From Candidatus Stercoripulliclostridium pullicola (GTDB lineage Bacteria; Bacillota; Clostridia; Christensenellales; DTU072): a stretch of DNA of 31,741 nucleotides. Shown in pieces: positions 14,742 through 21,497 of this stretch (its first letter is position 1; each line of letters opens with the position of its first letter). Below the pieces are notes generated by a model. It saw only the letters and a program-made list of their open reading frames with translations, did not search any database and had not been told where the DNA came from. The stretch is taken from the NCBI GenBank assembly GCA_017694145.1, contig JADINF010000028.1, positions 1-31,741 on the forward strand. Reading direction: 5' to 3'. Position numbers and translations under genes: made by a program.

Positions 14742-16100
14742 TCATACGATAAGCGAGGAAAGCGAGGAAATATCACCCGCTCCGAGCACGAGAAGGACGT
14801 CGCCCGGTGCGCAATAACCGATCACGGCGTTGGCGAGCGTAATGACGTCGTCATAGTAATAAACTTCGTCGCGGCGCTCCTTCAGTCCTTCGTAAAGCTC
14901 GTAAGCGGTCTTGCCGCCCGACGTTTCGCGCGCCTTGTATTCTTTGAAGACGAATACCGCGTCGGAGTCGCAAAAGGCGTTCATGAAGCCGTCGAACAAC
15001 GCTTCGGTACGGCTGAGAGTATGCGGCTGAAAAACCGTTATCACTCTTCCCGCGGCGGCGCCGGTGAGAGCAGTGGCTATCGCCGCGCGCACTTCGGTGG
15101 GGTGATGAGCGTAGTCTACGTAAACTTCCGCTCCCGCACAAAAGCCTTTGAATTCGTACCTGCCGCTGACTCCGCCGAAGCTCTCGAGCCCCCTTATCAC
15201 CGCGTCGCGGTCTATACCGCAGGCGGTAGCCGCAAGATAAGCGGCAAGCGCGTTCGACACGTTGTGCTTCCCGGCTATTTTCAACGAAACATCCGAATTA
15301 GGGTATCCTTTATGCAATATTGAGAAGCCGTATCTGCCATTCGACAGTAATCTTATATTTACGGCTCTGCAATCCGAGGGAGTATCGACTGAGAACGTGT
15401 ACATATCTTTATATGTGCATTTGTTCATACGATAAAACTCGATGTCGGCGTTCACGACGGCGACGCCGCCGTCGCGGACGTTCATGATAAACGAGGCAAA
15501 CGCCGCGAATAATTCGTCTTTGTCGCGGTAAGTATCCGGGTGGTCGGCTTCGACGTTGAGCACGACCGCTACGTCCGGTCGGAGCGCGAGAAAGCTTCTT
15601 TTGTACTCGCAGGCTTCGGTGACGAAATATTTGTCGCCTTTATAGATAAGGTTGCCCGCGTCGAAAGTGTTGCCGCCCACGTGCGCCGTGAAAAGTTCGC
15701 CCGCTTCCCTGAATATCCTTGCCAGCATCGCCGTGACGGTGGTTTTGCCGTGCGTGCCCGCTACGGCTACGACGGCGTCGTAGCCCGCGGCGATCTTTGC
15801 GAGAAAATAATCGCGTCTTATCGTTTTCACGTTGTATTTTCTGCACGCTTCGAGTTCCGGGTCGCAGGCGGGTATAGCCTGAGAATATACGACGAGATCG
15901 GCAAGTTTAATTATTTCCTCGTTCGAACCTACGTATACGTAAGCCCCCCATTCGGTAAGCGATTCCGCCTCCGCGGAATACCGCCTGTCGGAGCCCGTCA
16001 CGGCGCACCCGCGCAATATCGTCAGTTTGGCGAGCGCGGACATGCTTATCCCGCCTATCCCGATGAAATGTACTCTTTTTATCCGGTCCCCGAAAAGCAT
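14742..16100 (-). CDS. murC: UDP-N-acetylmuramate--L-alanine ligase
   Basis: 452 residues, full length. Adds the first L-Ala of the peptidoglycan stem peptide. N-terminal UDP-binding HFIGIGGISMSALA, ATP P-loop GTHGKT (115-120), the conserved NVEADHPDTY block and YAHHPTEV near the C-terminal domain are present. The start at 16100 has no Shine-Dalgarno sequence; a TATTAT box ends five bases before it, so a leaderless or near-leaderless mRNA is likely. Divergent from spoVG. After the stop a weak hairpin (GCAAGCG/CGCTTGC, no T run) overlaps the promoter of the MDR gene. Confidence 0.96.
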   Translation of the reverse strand: MLFGDRIKRVHFIGIGGISMSALAKLTILRGCAVTGSDRRYSAEAESLTEWGAYVYVGSNEEIIKLADLVVYSQAIPACDPELEACRKYNVKTIRRDYFLAKIAAGYDAVVAVAGTHGKTTVTAMLARIFREAGELFTAHVGGNTFDAGNLIYKGDKYFVTEACEYKRSFLALRPDVAVVLNVEADHPDTYRDKDELFAAFASFIMNVRDGGVAVVNADIEFYRMNKCTYKDMYTFSVDTPSDCRAVNIRLLSNGRYGFSILHKGYPNSDVSLKIAGKHNVSNALAAYLAATACGIDRDAVIRGLESFGGVSGRYEFKGFCAGAEVYVDYAHHPTEVRAAIATALTGAAAGRVITVFQPHTLSRTEALFDGFMNAFCDSDAVFVFKEYKARETSGGKTAYELYEGLKERRDEVYYYDDVITLANAVIGYCAPGDVLLVLGAGDISSLSSLIV

Positions 16101-16105
16101 ACTCT

Positions 16106-16146
16106 ATAATATGCTCCGCGCTACGCTTTGGTGAGTCGAGCGCGGA
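16106..16146 (-). promoter_or_regulatory. murC -10 box and upstream 8-bp inverted repeat
   Basis: Minus strand TATTAT (16106-16111) five bases before the ATG. No -35 hexamer is seen; in its place lies an 8-bp inverted repeat TCCGCGCT/AGCGCGGA (16139-16146 and 16115-16122, 16-nt spacing), a candidate operator. Confidence 0.45.
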
Positions 16147-16182
16147 ATTTAAGCAATAAAAAAATTTCTTTTTATAAAATTA

Positions 16183-16211
16183 TTGAAATACTTGAGAATA
16201 CATTGTATAAT
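16183..16211 (+). promoter_or_regulatory. Promoter of spoVG
   Basis: TTGAAA (16183-16188), 17-nt spacer, TATAAT (16206-16211). It looks like a housekeeping (sigma-A) promoter, although the B. subtilis gene is best known as sigma-H dependent. Confidence 0.8.
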
Positions 16212-16253
16212 AACTGTCGGTTTTATATTTTCAAATGATAAGGAGAAATTTTT

Positions 16254-16526
16254 ATGAACATTACCGACGTTCGCGTCAGAATTATCCCGAAAGACGAAAA
16301 AAAGTTGAAAGCCATCGTAAGCGTTATCATAGATAACGAATTCGCCGTGCACGACATCAAGGTCATCGAAGGCACGGAAGGTCATTTCATCGTGATGCCC
16401 TCCCGCAAAGCTCCGGACGGCAGTTTCCGCGACATTGCCCACCCCATCAGAAGCGAAGTGAGAGATCGCCTCTCCGAAACCGTGCTCAACGCTTATTATA
16501 AGGCTCGCGACGAATACGGCGCCTGA
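16254..16526 (+). CDS. spoVG: SpoVG-family regulator
   Basis: 90 residues, near-universal family length. Nucleic-acid-binding regulator linked in Bacillota to septation, sporulation and virulence. The conserved start MNITDVRVRII and the blocks FIVMPSRK and DGSFRDIAHPI are present, as is the C-terminal helix ending in the ARDEYGA segment. AAGGAG lies 8 nt before the ATG. Transcribed alone from the promoter at 16183-16211, divergent from murC, and ends only 7 nt before the stop of the converging acyl-CoA-ligase-like gene. Confidence 0.96.
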   Translation: MNITDVRVRIIPKDEKKLKAIVSVIIDNEFAVHDIKVIEGTEGHFIVMPSRKAPDGSFRDIAHPIRSEVRDRLSETVLNAYYKARDEYGA

Positions 16527-16541
16527 TCGCCGCTTATTTTT
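16517..16541 (+). terminator. Short terminator overlapping the spoVG stop
   Basis: CGGCG-CCTGAT-CGCCG (5 GC pairs, TGA stop in the loop) followed by CTTATTTTT. It extends into the 3' end of the converging gene. Confidence 0.55.
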
Positions 16542-18120
16542 CGTAAAATTTATAATCGACTTTGCCGAAAGGCGTATGCTTTAATTCCTCCACTTCGACG
16601 ATCTCTCTGGGTACCGCATAGCGCACGATCTTTGAAGCTATTTCCGCGCGGATTTTACTTTCGAGCGAAGCTCTCGCCGCTTCGGGAGATCGTTTGACGT
16701 ACAGTTTGACGTAGGGCTTGCCGGCGGCGTCGGTAGCTCGCGCCGCGCAACATTCTTCCACTTCCCTCATCGCGTTCACGACGGCTTCGATATCGGAGGG
16801 GAAAATATTTATGGCGGCGATTTTGACGGTGCGCTTCACGCGCTCTTTGAAGTACAGATATCCTTCCTCGTCCAGATACCCGAGATCGCCGGTACGCAAC
16901 CAACGTTTTCCTTCGCCGTCGGTATATACCGCCTGCGCGGTGGCTTCGTCGTCCTTGAGGTATCCGCTCATGAGAGATACGGCGCAGAGTTCTATATTCC
17001 CGATCTCGCCCGCGGGAAGAGTTTTGCCGTGCCCGTCGGTGATTTTGACGGCGTTACCGCATAGCGGGAGTCCCTGCGAATACTCTTTCGTCGCCCCTCT
17101 CGGATTGACAGTCACGACGGAAGCCGTTTCGGTAAGGCCGTAGCCTTCGCAGATCTCTCCTTTACTTCCCGCTTCGCTGAGGATCGCGTCGAAACGATCT
17201 TTGATCTGCGGCGCAAGCTTGTCGCCGCCGCAAAACACACATTCTATCTGCTTGAGACCTTTACCCGCAAAAGCACGCTCGGCGGTAAGCTTCGAATACA
17301 TCTGCGGCACGCCCGCTATGTGCGTCACGGAATATTTTTTTATGAGCCTCGCCGCCTCTTTCGCTCTGAATAGCGGCATCAGCACCACTCTTATGTGGCA
17401 TATCACGGTATGCACGCATATTCCCAGCCCGAAACCGTGAAAAACGGGTAAGATCGCGAGCATGCCTCCGTTTTCGGGGATATCCATGCGCCCCGGGTGC
17501 ACGCTGTCCACGACCGATTCGGCAAGCGAATTGAGGGCGCGGTTGCTTATCACCACAGCTTTCGAAGTCCCGGTCGTGCCGCCGCTGTGAATGTATACGG
17601 CTGCGTCCTCGCCCTTTCTCTTTACCGGAACGCATTCGGCGCTTTTCAGCGTTTCGGAAAAGCGCGTGGCGCCGGCGCATGCGGCAAGAGAAAACGGATA
17701 CAATATTTTCAGACCTTTTCTATAGTAAAACGGACTGCATACGACGGCTTCTATGCCGTATTTTTCGAGCATTTTACGGTGTAAGGGATAAATTTTGTCG
17801 TATACGAAAAGTATTTTCGTCTCCGTAGAAAGCAATATGCGTTCGAGCGCTTCGGTACGGAAACGCGGATTAATGAGATTGACCGTGCACCCCGCGGCGC
17901 TCGCTCCGTACAGCGCAAAAACCGCTTCGGGGATATTGGGAAGCATTATCCCTACAGTTTTGCCCGCGAAGCCCTTTTCCGTAAGGTACCCCCCTACTCT
18001 CAAAGCGTAAGACAGGAATTCCCTTTCGGTAAAAGAACTGCCGTAGTATTCTATTTTAATTTTATCGGGTTTATTCAGATAATCTCGGACGTATCCGAAT
18101 ATACTTTGATCGACGTTCAT
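16534..18120 (-). CDS. AMP-forming acyl-CoA ligase-like enzyme (ANL superfamily)
   Basis: 528 residues. Adenylates a carboxylate and normally transfers it to CoA. The P-loop HSGGTTGTSK is followed by the adenylate motif EGYGLTETASV, the hinge region TGDLGYLDEEGYLYFKER and the C-terminal catalytic Lys in TPFGKVDYKF. Closest in style to medium/long-chain fatty-acyl-CoA or O-succinylbenzoate-type ligases; substrate cannot be told. The ATG at 18120 has no ribosome site and lies six bases after a TATTAT box of a good promoter, so the mRNA is probably leaderless. It converges on spoVG. Confidence 0.9.
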   Translation of the reverse strand: MNVDQSIFGYVRDYLNKPDKIKIEYYGSSFTEREFLSYALRVGGYLTEKGFAGKTVGIMLPNIPEAVFALYGASAAGCTVNLINPRFRTEALERILLSTETKILFVYDKIYPLHRKMLEKYGIEAVVCSPFYYRKGLKILYPFSLAACAGATRFSETLKSAECVPVKRKGEDAAVYIHSGGTTGTSKAVVISNRALNSLAESVVDSVHPGRMDIPENGGMLAILPVFHGFGLGICVHTVICHIRVVLMPLFRAKEAARLIKKYSVTHIAGVPQMYSKLTAERAFAGKGLKQIECVFCGGDKLAPQIKDRFDAILSEAGSKGEICEGYGLTETASVVTVNPRGATKEYSQGLPLCGNAVKITDGHGKTLPAGEIGNIELCAVSLMSGYLKDDEATAQAVYTDGEGKRWLRTGDLGYLDEEGYLYFKERVKRTVKIAAINIFPSDIEAVVNAMREVEECCAARATDAAGKPYVKLYVKRSPEAARASLESKIRAEIASKIVRYAVPREIVEVEELKHTPFGKVDYKFYEK

Positions 18121-18126
18121 ATCTTA

Positions 18127-18155
18127 ATAATACAATTATTACCGCCGATTTGCAA
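18127..18155 (-). promoter_or_regulatory. Promoter of the acyl-CoA-ligase-like gene (leaderless)
   Basis: Minus strand TTGCAA (18150-18155), 17-nt spacer, TATTAT (18127-18132), then six bases and the ATG. The TTGCAA is its own reverse complement and may be shared with the divergent gene. Confidence 0.72.
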
Positions 18156-18178
18156 GGGAAACGCAGGGCGGAAACAAT
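18150..18178 (+). promoter_or_regulatory. Candidate promoter of the PRC-barrel gene sharing its -35
   Basis: The same palindromic TTGCAA (18150-18155) read on the plus strand, 17-nt spacer, AACAAT (18173-18178). The -10 matches the consensus at four of six positions. The ATG is 15 nt downstream. Confidence 0.4.
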
Positions 18179-18193
18179 CAGCGAGGTGAAAAT

Positions 18194-18868
18194 ATGTTGT
18201 TAAGCGAGATCCGTAACAAAAAAATGGTGTCGTTACGCGACGCCGGAGTGCTCGGAAGCGTGGGCGGAGTATATATCGACCGCGACTCATATCGGGTGAA
18301 GTACATATTTACGAATGAAAATACCACCGTGTACGCACCCGAAAAGATATATGCACATAAGGACATATTGACAGTTCTCGACGCGAACGGCGAGCCTCGG
18401 GAACGTGCGGCGGGAATGCTCGCATTGACGATCGGTACCGCGATCTACGGCGTGGGCGGAGAATATACGGGACGAGTCACGGACGTCGAGATCAACTCGC
18501 GCAGAAAAACTCCCGTGCTTCTTACGGACGGAAAACCCGTGAAACTGAAACACGTGGTCGCCTCGTCCGCCGACGCCATAATAATAAATCCGACGGGTAA
18601 ACCGCTGCTGCCCCCTGCCGAGAAGCCTGCGCGTAAGGCTTTGACGGGAACGGTGATAACCCCCGAGATACCTACGGAAACTGCGTACTCGGGTATGAGC
18701 GAAGCGCCCTCCGACTACAGCTTCCTGCTCGGAAGGAAGTTAAAATACGAGGTGGCTGACATAAGCAGGTCTTTCGTGCTCATGGCGGGAACGCTGATAA
18801 CGGACAGAGTTATAGCCAACGCGAGGAAAGCGGGAAAGATAGCCGATCTGGTTACGAAAAGTTCGTAA
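18194..18868 (+). CDS. PRC-barrel domain protein
   Basis: 224 residues; GAGGTG precedes the ATG. A PRC-barrel-type repeat is visible at about 1-65 (LLSEIRNKKMVSLRDAG, LGSVGGVYID), a second at about 80-130 (GTAIYGVGGEYTGRVTDVEI, LTDGKPVKLKHVV), and after a Pro-rich linker (135-165) a third at about 178-224 (GRKLKYEVADISRS, GTLITDRVIANARKAGKI). PRC barrels are small beta-barrels for protein or RNA contact, as in RimM, or for photosynthetic reaction centres. No enzyme motif is seen, and no signal peptide. Function unknown; the clostridial relatives I remember are likewise uncharacterised. Confidence 0.78.
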   Translation: MLLSEIRNKKMVSLRDAGVLGSVGGVYIDRDSYRVKYIFTNENTTVYAPEKIYAHKDILTVLDANGEPRERAAGMLALTIGTAIYGVGGEYTGRVTDVEINSRRKTPVLLTDGKPVKLKHVVASSADAIIINPTGKPLLPPAEKPARKALTGTVITPEIPTETAYSGMSEAPSDYSFLLGRKLKYEVADISRSFVLMAGTLITDRVIANARKAGKIADLVTKSS

Positions 18869-18870
18869 CC
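18850..18870 (+). repeat. Perfect inverted repeat across the PRC gene stop codon
   Basis: GGTTACGAA (18850-18858) and TTCGTAACC (18862-18870) with a 3-nt centre; the TAA stop is in the right arm. No T run follows. Part of a wider group of GTTAC/GTAAC motifs. Confidence 0.75.
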
Positions 18871-18891
18871 GAAAGGTAACGCAAGTCCCCG

Positions 18892-18926
18892 AAAACGGCG
18901 GCGCGCGATGAGCGGCGCCGTTTTTT
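18892..18926 (+). terminator. Intrinsic terminator of the PRC-barrel gene
   Basis: AAAACGGCG, 15-nt loop, CGCCGTTTT plus two further T: nine pairs and a six-T tract, 24 nt after the stop. Confidence 0.85.
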
Positions 18927-18990
18927 AACGAAAAGATCGGCGAGAAAGCGACTCGCCCTGTCCGACAAACGAACGCGAAAGCTAGGGCGT

Positions 18991-19016
18991 AAAAAAAGCG
19001 TTTGCGTTAAAAACGC
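18991..19016 (-). terminator. Probable terminator of the Cys-repeat gene
   Basis: Minus strand GCGTTT, 7-nt loop, AAACGC, then seven T. It is about 150 nt after the stop, so the message would have a long structured 3' tail. Confidence 0.6.
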
Positions 19017-19056
19017 ATGAAACGCGCCGAAAAACGTTTTTTCACGCATTAAACAC

Positions 19057-19084
19057 AACGGCGACGCATTCCTGCGCCGCCGTT
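19057..19084 (-). repeat. 12-pair hairpin in the 3' region of the Cys-repeat gene
   Basis: Minus strand AACGGCGGCGCA, loop GGAA, TGCGTCGCCGTT: 12 pairs including one G-U, with a GNRA tetraloop (GGAA). No T run directly follows. It could protect the RNA 3' end or help termination. Confidence 0.6.
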
Positions 19085-19165
19085 TCGGAATTTCGGTAAC
19101 ATGTTTGTAACCGTTACGAACAGGTTACGAACGCGCTACGGAGTCGTTACCTTCCGTTACGTCGC

Positions 19166-19621
19166 TCATATCTTCCTGAACTCATCGGAATCGCATTTCA
19201 TGCAACTCTTGGGCGCGCTGTCGCCCTCGTGTATGGCGCCGCAATTCTTGCATTTGTAACGGTTAAGCTGTTTCTTGGAAGAAGAAAGATCGCTTTCCGC
19301 AGCCTCCATTCTCGAAGTCGCGCCTTTCGTAGCCGAGTTCGAGCAGTTCTGCGCGGAGTTCGAGCAGTTCTGTGCCGAGTTCGAGCAGTTCTGTGCCGAG
19401 TTGGAACAGTTACGCGCGGCGCCGGAACCGTTTTGCGCGGAATTCGTGCAATTCTGTGCCGAAGCGTTGCGGCCGCTTTCTTCGGCGGCTTCCATTCTCG
19501 CGCCCGCTTTACCGTTCACCGCATTCTTCGCGCCGCGCGCGGACGATTTGGCGGATCCGTTCGATCCGGAACAATTCTTGTCGGGACTGCCGCAGTTGGA
19601 CATATTACTGTTGTTGGTCAT
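19166..19621 (-). CDS. Asn/Cys/Ser heptad-repeat protein with C-terminal rubredoxin-like zinc ribbon
   Basis: 151 residues; ATG at 19621 follows AGGAGG. Residues about 54-97 are tandem heptads of type NCSNSAQ (with variants NCTNSAQ and NGSGAAR); outside these lie two copies of RMEAAE (42-47, about 104-109). The last 30 residues hold YKCKNCGAIHEGDSAPKSCMKCD: two CxxC knuckles with the IHEGD-AP spacing of rubredoxin and the rubrerythrin tail. The N-terminal 120 residues are low complexity and probably disordered. Seven or more Cys spaced by seven residues could bind metal or form disulfides. No signal peptide or membrane segment. Function unknown. Confidence 0.75.
   Translation of the reverse strand: MTNNSNMSNCGSPDKNCSGSNGSAKSSARGAKNAVNGKAGARMEAAEESGRNASAQNCTNSAQNGSGAARNCSNSAQNCSNSAQNCSNSAQNCSNSATKGATSRMEAAESDLSSSKKQLNRYKCKNCGAIHEGDSAPKSCMKCDSDEFRKI
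19335..19460. repeat. 21-bp tandem repeat, six units, within a coding region
   Basis: Units start at 19335, 19356, 19377, 19398, 19419 and 19440. The first three are nearly identical (GAGTTCGAGCAGTTCTG plus four bases), units 4-6 are diverged. The unit length keeps the frame and encodes the NCSNSAQ heptads on the minus strand. Confidence 0.92.
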
Positions 19622-19676
19622 ATTATCGCCTCCTGATTTGATACAGGAATTCTTGCCGACTGCGGACTAATTATAC

Positions 19677-21137
19677 CTACACTCCGATATTACCGGTTCT
19701 GACGTCGGCATTAAGATATGAATACATAACCGCGCGCGCTTTGCCGCCCAGAACGTCGTCGAAACATTCGATAAGCTCTTCGCCGCTCGCGTCGGCAAAT
19801 TTGTAACGCTCGTAATACGACGTTATAGCTTCGCGTAATTTCTTTTCGCCCGCGAGTTCCATAAGGCTTGCGTACATGCCGCACCCCCTGCGGTAGACCA
19901 CCGCGTCGTATTCGTACAGCGTGGAAAATTCGTATACGTTCCTCGCGATACTAGGCACGTAACCGGGTGAATTGAGTTTTTCGGTAAGGAGGAAGGCGGC
20001 ATACTGCCTGTCGCAATCCTTGACTTCGCTAATAAATCTGCTCTCGTCGCCCGCAAGTTTATAGTAGTAAGCCGCAAGGAACGTAGTCAGACTCTCGTCC
20101 ACCCAGCCCTCGTGTACGCCGTCGGAACCCACCGCGCAACCTATCCATTGGTGTACGAGTTCGTGTACGATGACTTCCTCTTTCTCCGCGTCGGAGAGCG
20201 CGGAGTTGATAACGACCAGTCCCGGATACTCCATACCTCCGTAATAGAAAGGCGATTCGCATACGGAAAACTCGGGATAAGGAAACTCTCCGAAGTATTC
20301 CGTAAATATATCGGTTGCTTTAGCTACGAATTCCGCTTTGTCCGCTCCGCTCGAATAATACTTGATCTTGACGTCGCCGCTAGCGGTTTCCGCGAGCGAG
20401 TATTCCGTAGAAAGCACCGCGGCGAAGTCCCTCGCGTCCGCGGCAGTCGCTTCGACCATCCTGACGCCATTCTCCTCTACGAGCGATGTTTGCGCGCCGC
20501 TTGTAGCTATAGATACATTATCAGGGGCTGAAATCTTAACTTCATACGTTGCGCTCGCCGTGTGGAAAGGATCGCCTATACGCGAATAAGCCGAGCGCTC
20601 CCAACCGCTCTCGCCGTAATAAGCGAGTACGGGATAGAAGTTAAGAAGACGCACGGTTTTGCCGTCGCCGCCGAAGCGAAGAGTACCGCCGGCTATATCG
20701 ATGCGCGCGCCGAGCCTGACCGTAACGGTGTCGTCGGGCTCAAGCTTCTCCGTAAGAGGCACCTCCAGCCATATCTCTTCCGTTACGAACGCGCTCTCCG
20801 CGCCGTTCACTTTTACGCTGCCTATATCGATGCCGCCGAATTCGGAAATCGTATTCGCCATATTGTCGAAGTATGCGGAGTTTTCGGCGTCTTTGCGATA
20901 AGCGTTGGGGTAAAGACAGAAAACGAGTTCCTCTATCGTTTCCGAGCCCGAGTTCGTAAATATCACTTCTTCTGTAAGATAGGCTTCGTCGAGCCCTTCC
21001 CGTACAGCCACGTCCAGTTTGTAAGTCGCTCTGCTTTCGCCCTCCACGCCCCGCGCGTCGCGCGCGCACGCTTGCAACGATATCGCGCTTACGCATACGA
21101 GCAACGCAGACAATACGATCAATACCGCTTTTTTCAT
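19677..21137 (-). CDS. M1-family metallopeptidase, predicted lipoprotein
   Basis: 486 residues from the ATG at 21137, which follows GGAGG; the open frame to 21191 lacks a ribosome site. A lipoprotein signal is visible: MKKAVLIVLSALLVCVSAIS then lipobox LQAC with C24. The gluzincin site is HELVH at 325-329, with the third zinc ligand E348 in WVDES (HExxH-18-E), and the aminopeptidase motif appears as GGMEYPG (300-306). This is the catalytic core of M1 (aminopeptidase N/LTA4 hydrolase) without the C-terminal armadillo-like domains, typical of bacterial cell-surface versions. Predicted to act on the outer face of the membrane. No good promoter was recognised in the 150 bp upstream. Confidence 0.92.
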   Translation of the reverse strand: MKKAVLIVLSALLVCVSAISLQACARDARGVEGESRATYKLDVAVREGLDEAYLTEEVIFTNSGSETIEELVFCLYPNAYRKDAENSAYFDNMANTISEFGGIDIGSVKVNGAESAFVTEEIWLEVPLTEKLEPDDTVTVRLGARIDIAGGTLRFGGDGKTVRLLNFYPVLAYYGESGWERSAYSRIGDPFHTASATYEVKISAPDNVSIATSGAQTSLVEENGVRMVEATAADARDFAAVLSTEYSLAETASGDVKIKYYSSGADKAEFVAKATDIFTEYFGEFPYPEFSVCESPFYYGGMEYPGLVVINSALSDAEKEEVIVHELVHQWIGCAVGSDGVHEGWVDESLTTFLAAYYYKLAGDESRFISEVKDCDRQYAAFLLTEKLNSPGYVPSIARNVYEFSTLYEYDAVVYRRGCGMYASLMELAGEKKLREAITSYYERYKFADASGEELIECFDDVLGGKARAVMYSYLNADVRTGNIGV

Positions 21138-21242
21138 ATACCCTCCGCAATATTTGATGCCGCCGGATCCGCCGATAGAACCTGTCCGCAAATCGTCCCG
21201 TTGTTTACTTTTAATTTACTGCAACAAATTTGGGCAAAAGTA

Positions 21243-21270
21243 TGTACACCCGCATTTTTTATGCTATAAT
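21243..21270 (+). promoter_or_regulatory. Plus-strand promoter with no gene behind it
   Basis: TGTACA (21243-21248), 16-nt spacer, TATAAT (21265-21270) with an extended TGC before it. Confidence 0.5.
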
Positions 21271-21276
21271 AAGACC

Positions 21277-21347
21277 ATCAAAAACAGCTCATAATTTTCC
21301 CCCTTATCATAGCTAAGAAGGAACGATGTTTTTTATCGTTCCTTTTT
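21277..21347 (+). ncRNA. Candidate small RNA, about 70 nt
   Basis: Predicted from a promoter (21243-21270) and an intrinsic terminator (21318-21347) on the same strand with no open frame between. The 5' 40 nt are A/C/T-rich with a run of five C. No known RNA family is recognised. It is divergent from the peptidase gene. Confidence 0.3.
21318..21347 (+). terminator. Intrinsic terminator, plus strand
   Basis: AAGGAACGAT, 7-nt loop, ATCGTTCCTT with five T overlapping the stem end: ten perfect pairs. Confidence 0.7.
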
Positions 21348-21395
21348 AGCATATACGGGAAAGTAAGAATTCGATTAAAAACGCCCTTTTAACGC

Positions 21396-21427
21396 AAAAA
21401 AAACGTTTTCTTTACGGAAAACGTTTT
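21396..21427 (-). terminator. Intrinsic terminator of trxB
   Basis: Minus strand AAAACGTTTTC, 6-nt loop, GAAAACGTTTT continuing into eight T: eleven pairs. It ends about 100 nt after the trxB stop. The hairpin could also work on the plus strand. Confidence 0.8.
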
Positions 21428-21497
21428 TCAGTTAATTGCGCCGCCGCGCCTTCCCGACGACTTTCAGGGAAGAAACACTGGGAAGGACTGATTTTTT

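Larger units (their letters stand above)
18927..19165. other. Non-coding stretch with hairpins and GTTAC/GTAAC motifs
   Basis: No credible gene. It holds the minus-strand terminator at 18991-19016, an AAAAACGTTTTTT palindrome near 19031-19043, the strong hairpin at 19057-19084 and six GTTAC/GTAAC pentamers between 19096 and 19160. Together with three at the end of the PRC gene these make nine in about 310 bp. Confidence 0.7.
21138..21497. other. Intergenic region with terminator-like hairpins and a possible short transcript
   Basis: Between the M1 peptidase and trxB, both minus. It holds no plausible gene. It contains a plus-strand promoter (21243-21270), a hairpin with T tract (21318-21347), the trxB terminator (21396-21427), and CCTTCCC (21449-21455), which can pair with GGGAAG at 21467-21472 or with GGGAAGG at 21480-21486. 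Confidence 0.65.

Noticed and set aside
16149..16442. 97-codon minus-strand frame opposite spoVG
   Set aside because: Antisense to a highly conserved gene, no ribosome site, unlikely composition.
19335..19460. Tandem 21-bp repeats as a CRISPR array
   Set aside because: Units are contiguous with no spacers, diverge progressively, and are in frame inside a gene with a good ribosome site.
21138..21497. tRNA or riboswitch in the gap before trxB
   Set aside because: No cloverleaf, no T-arm motif and no recognisable riboswitch core; only simple hairpins are present.
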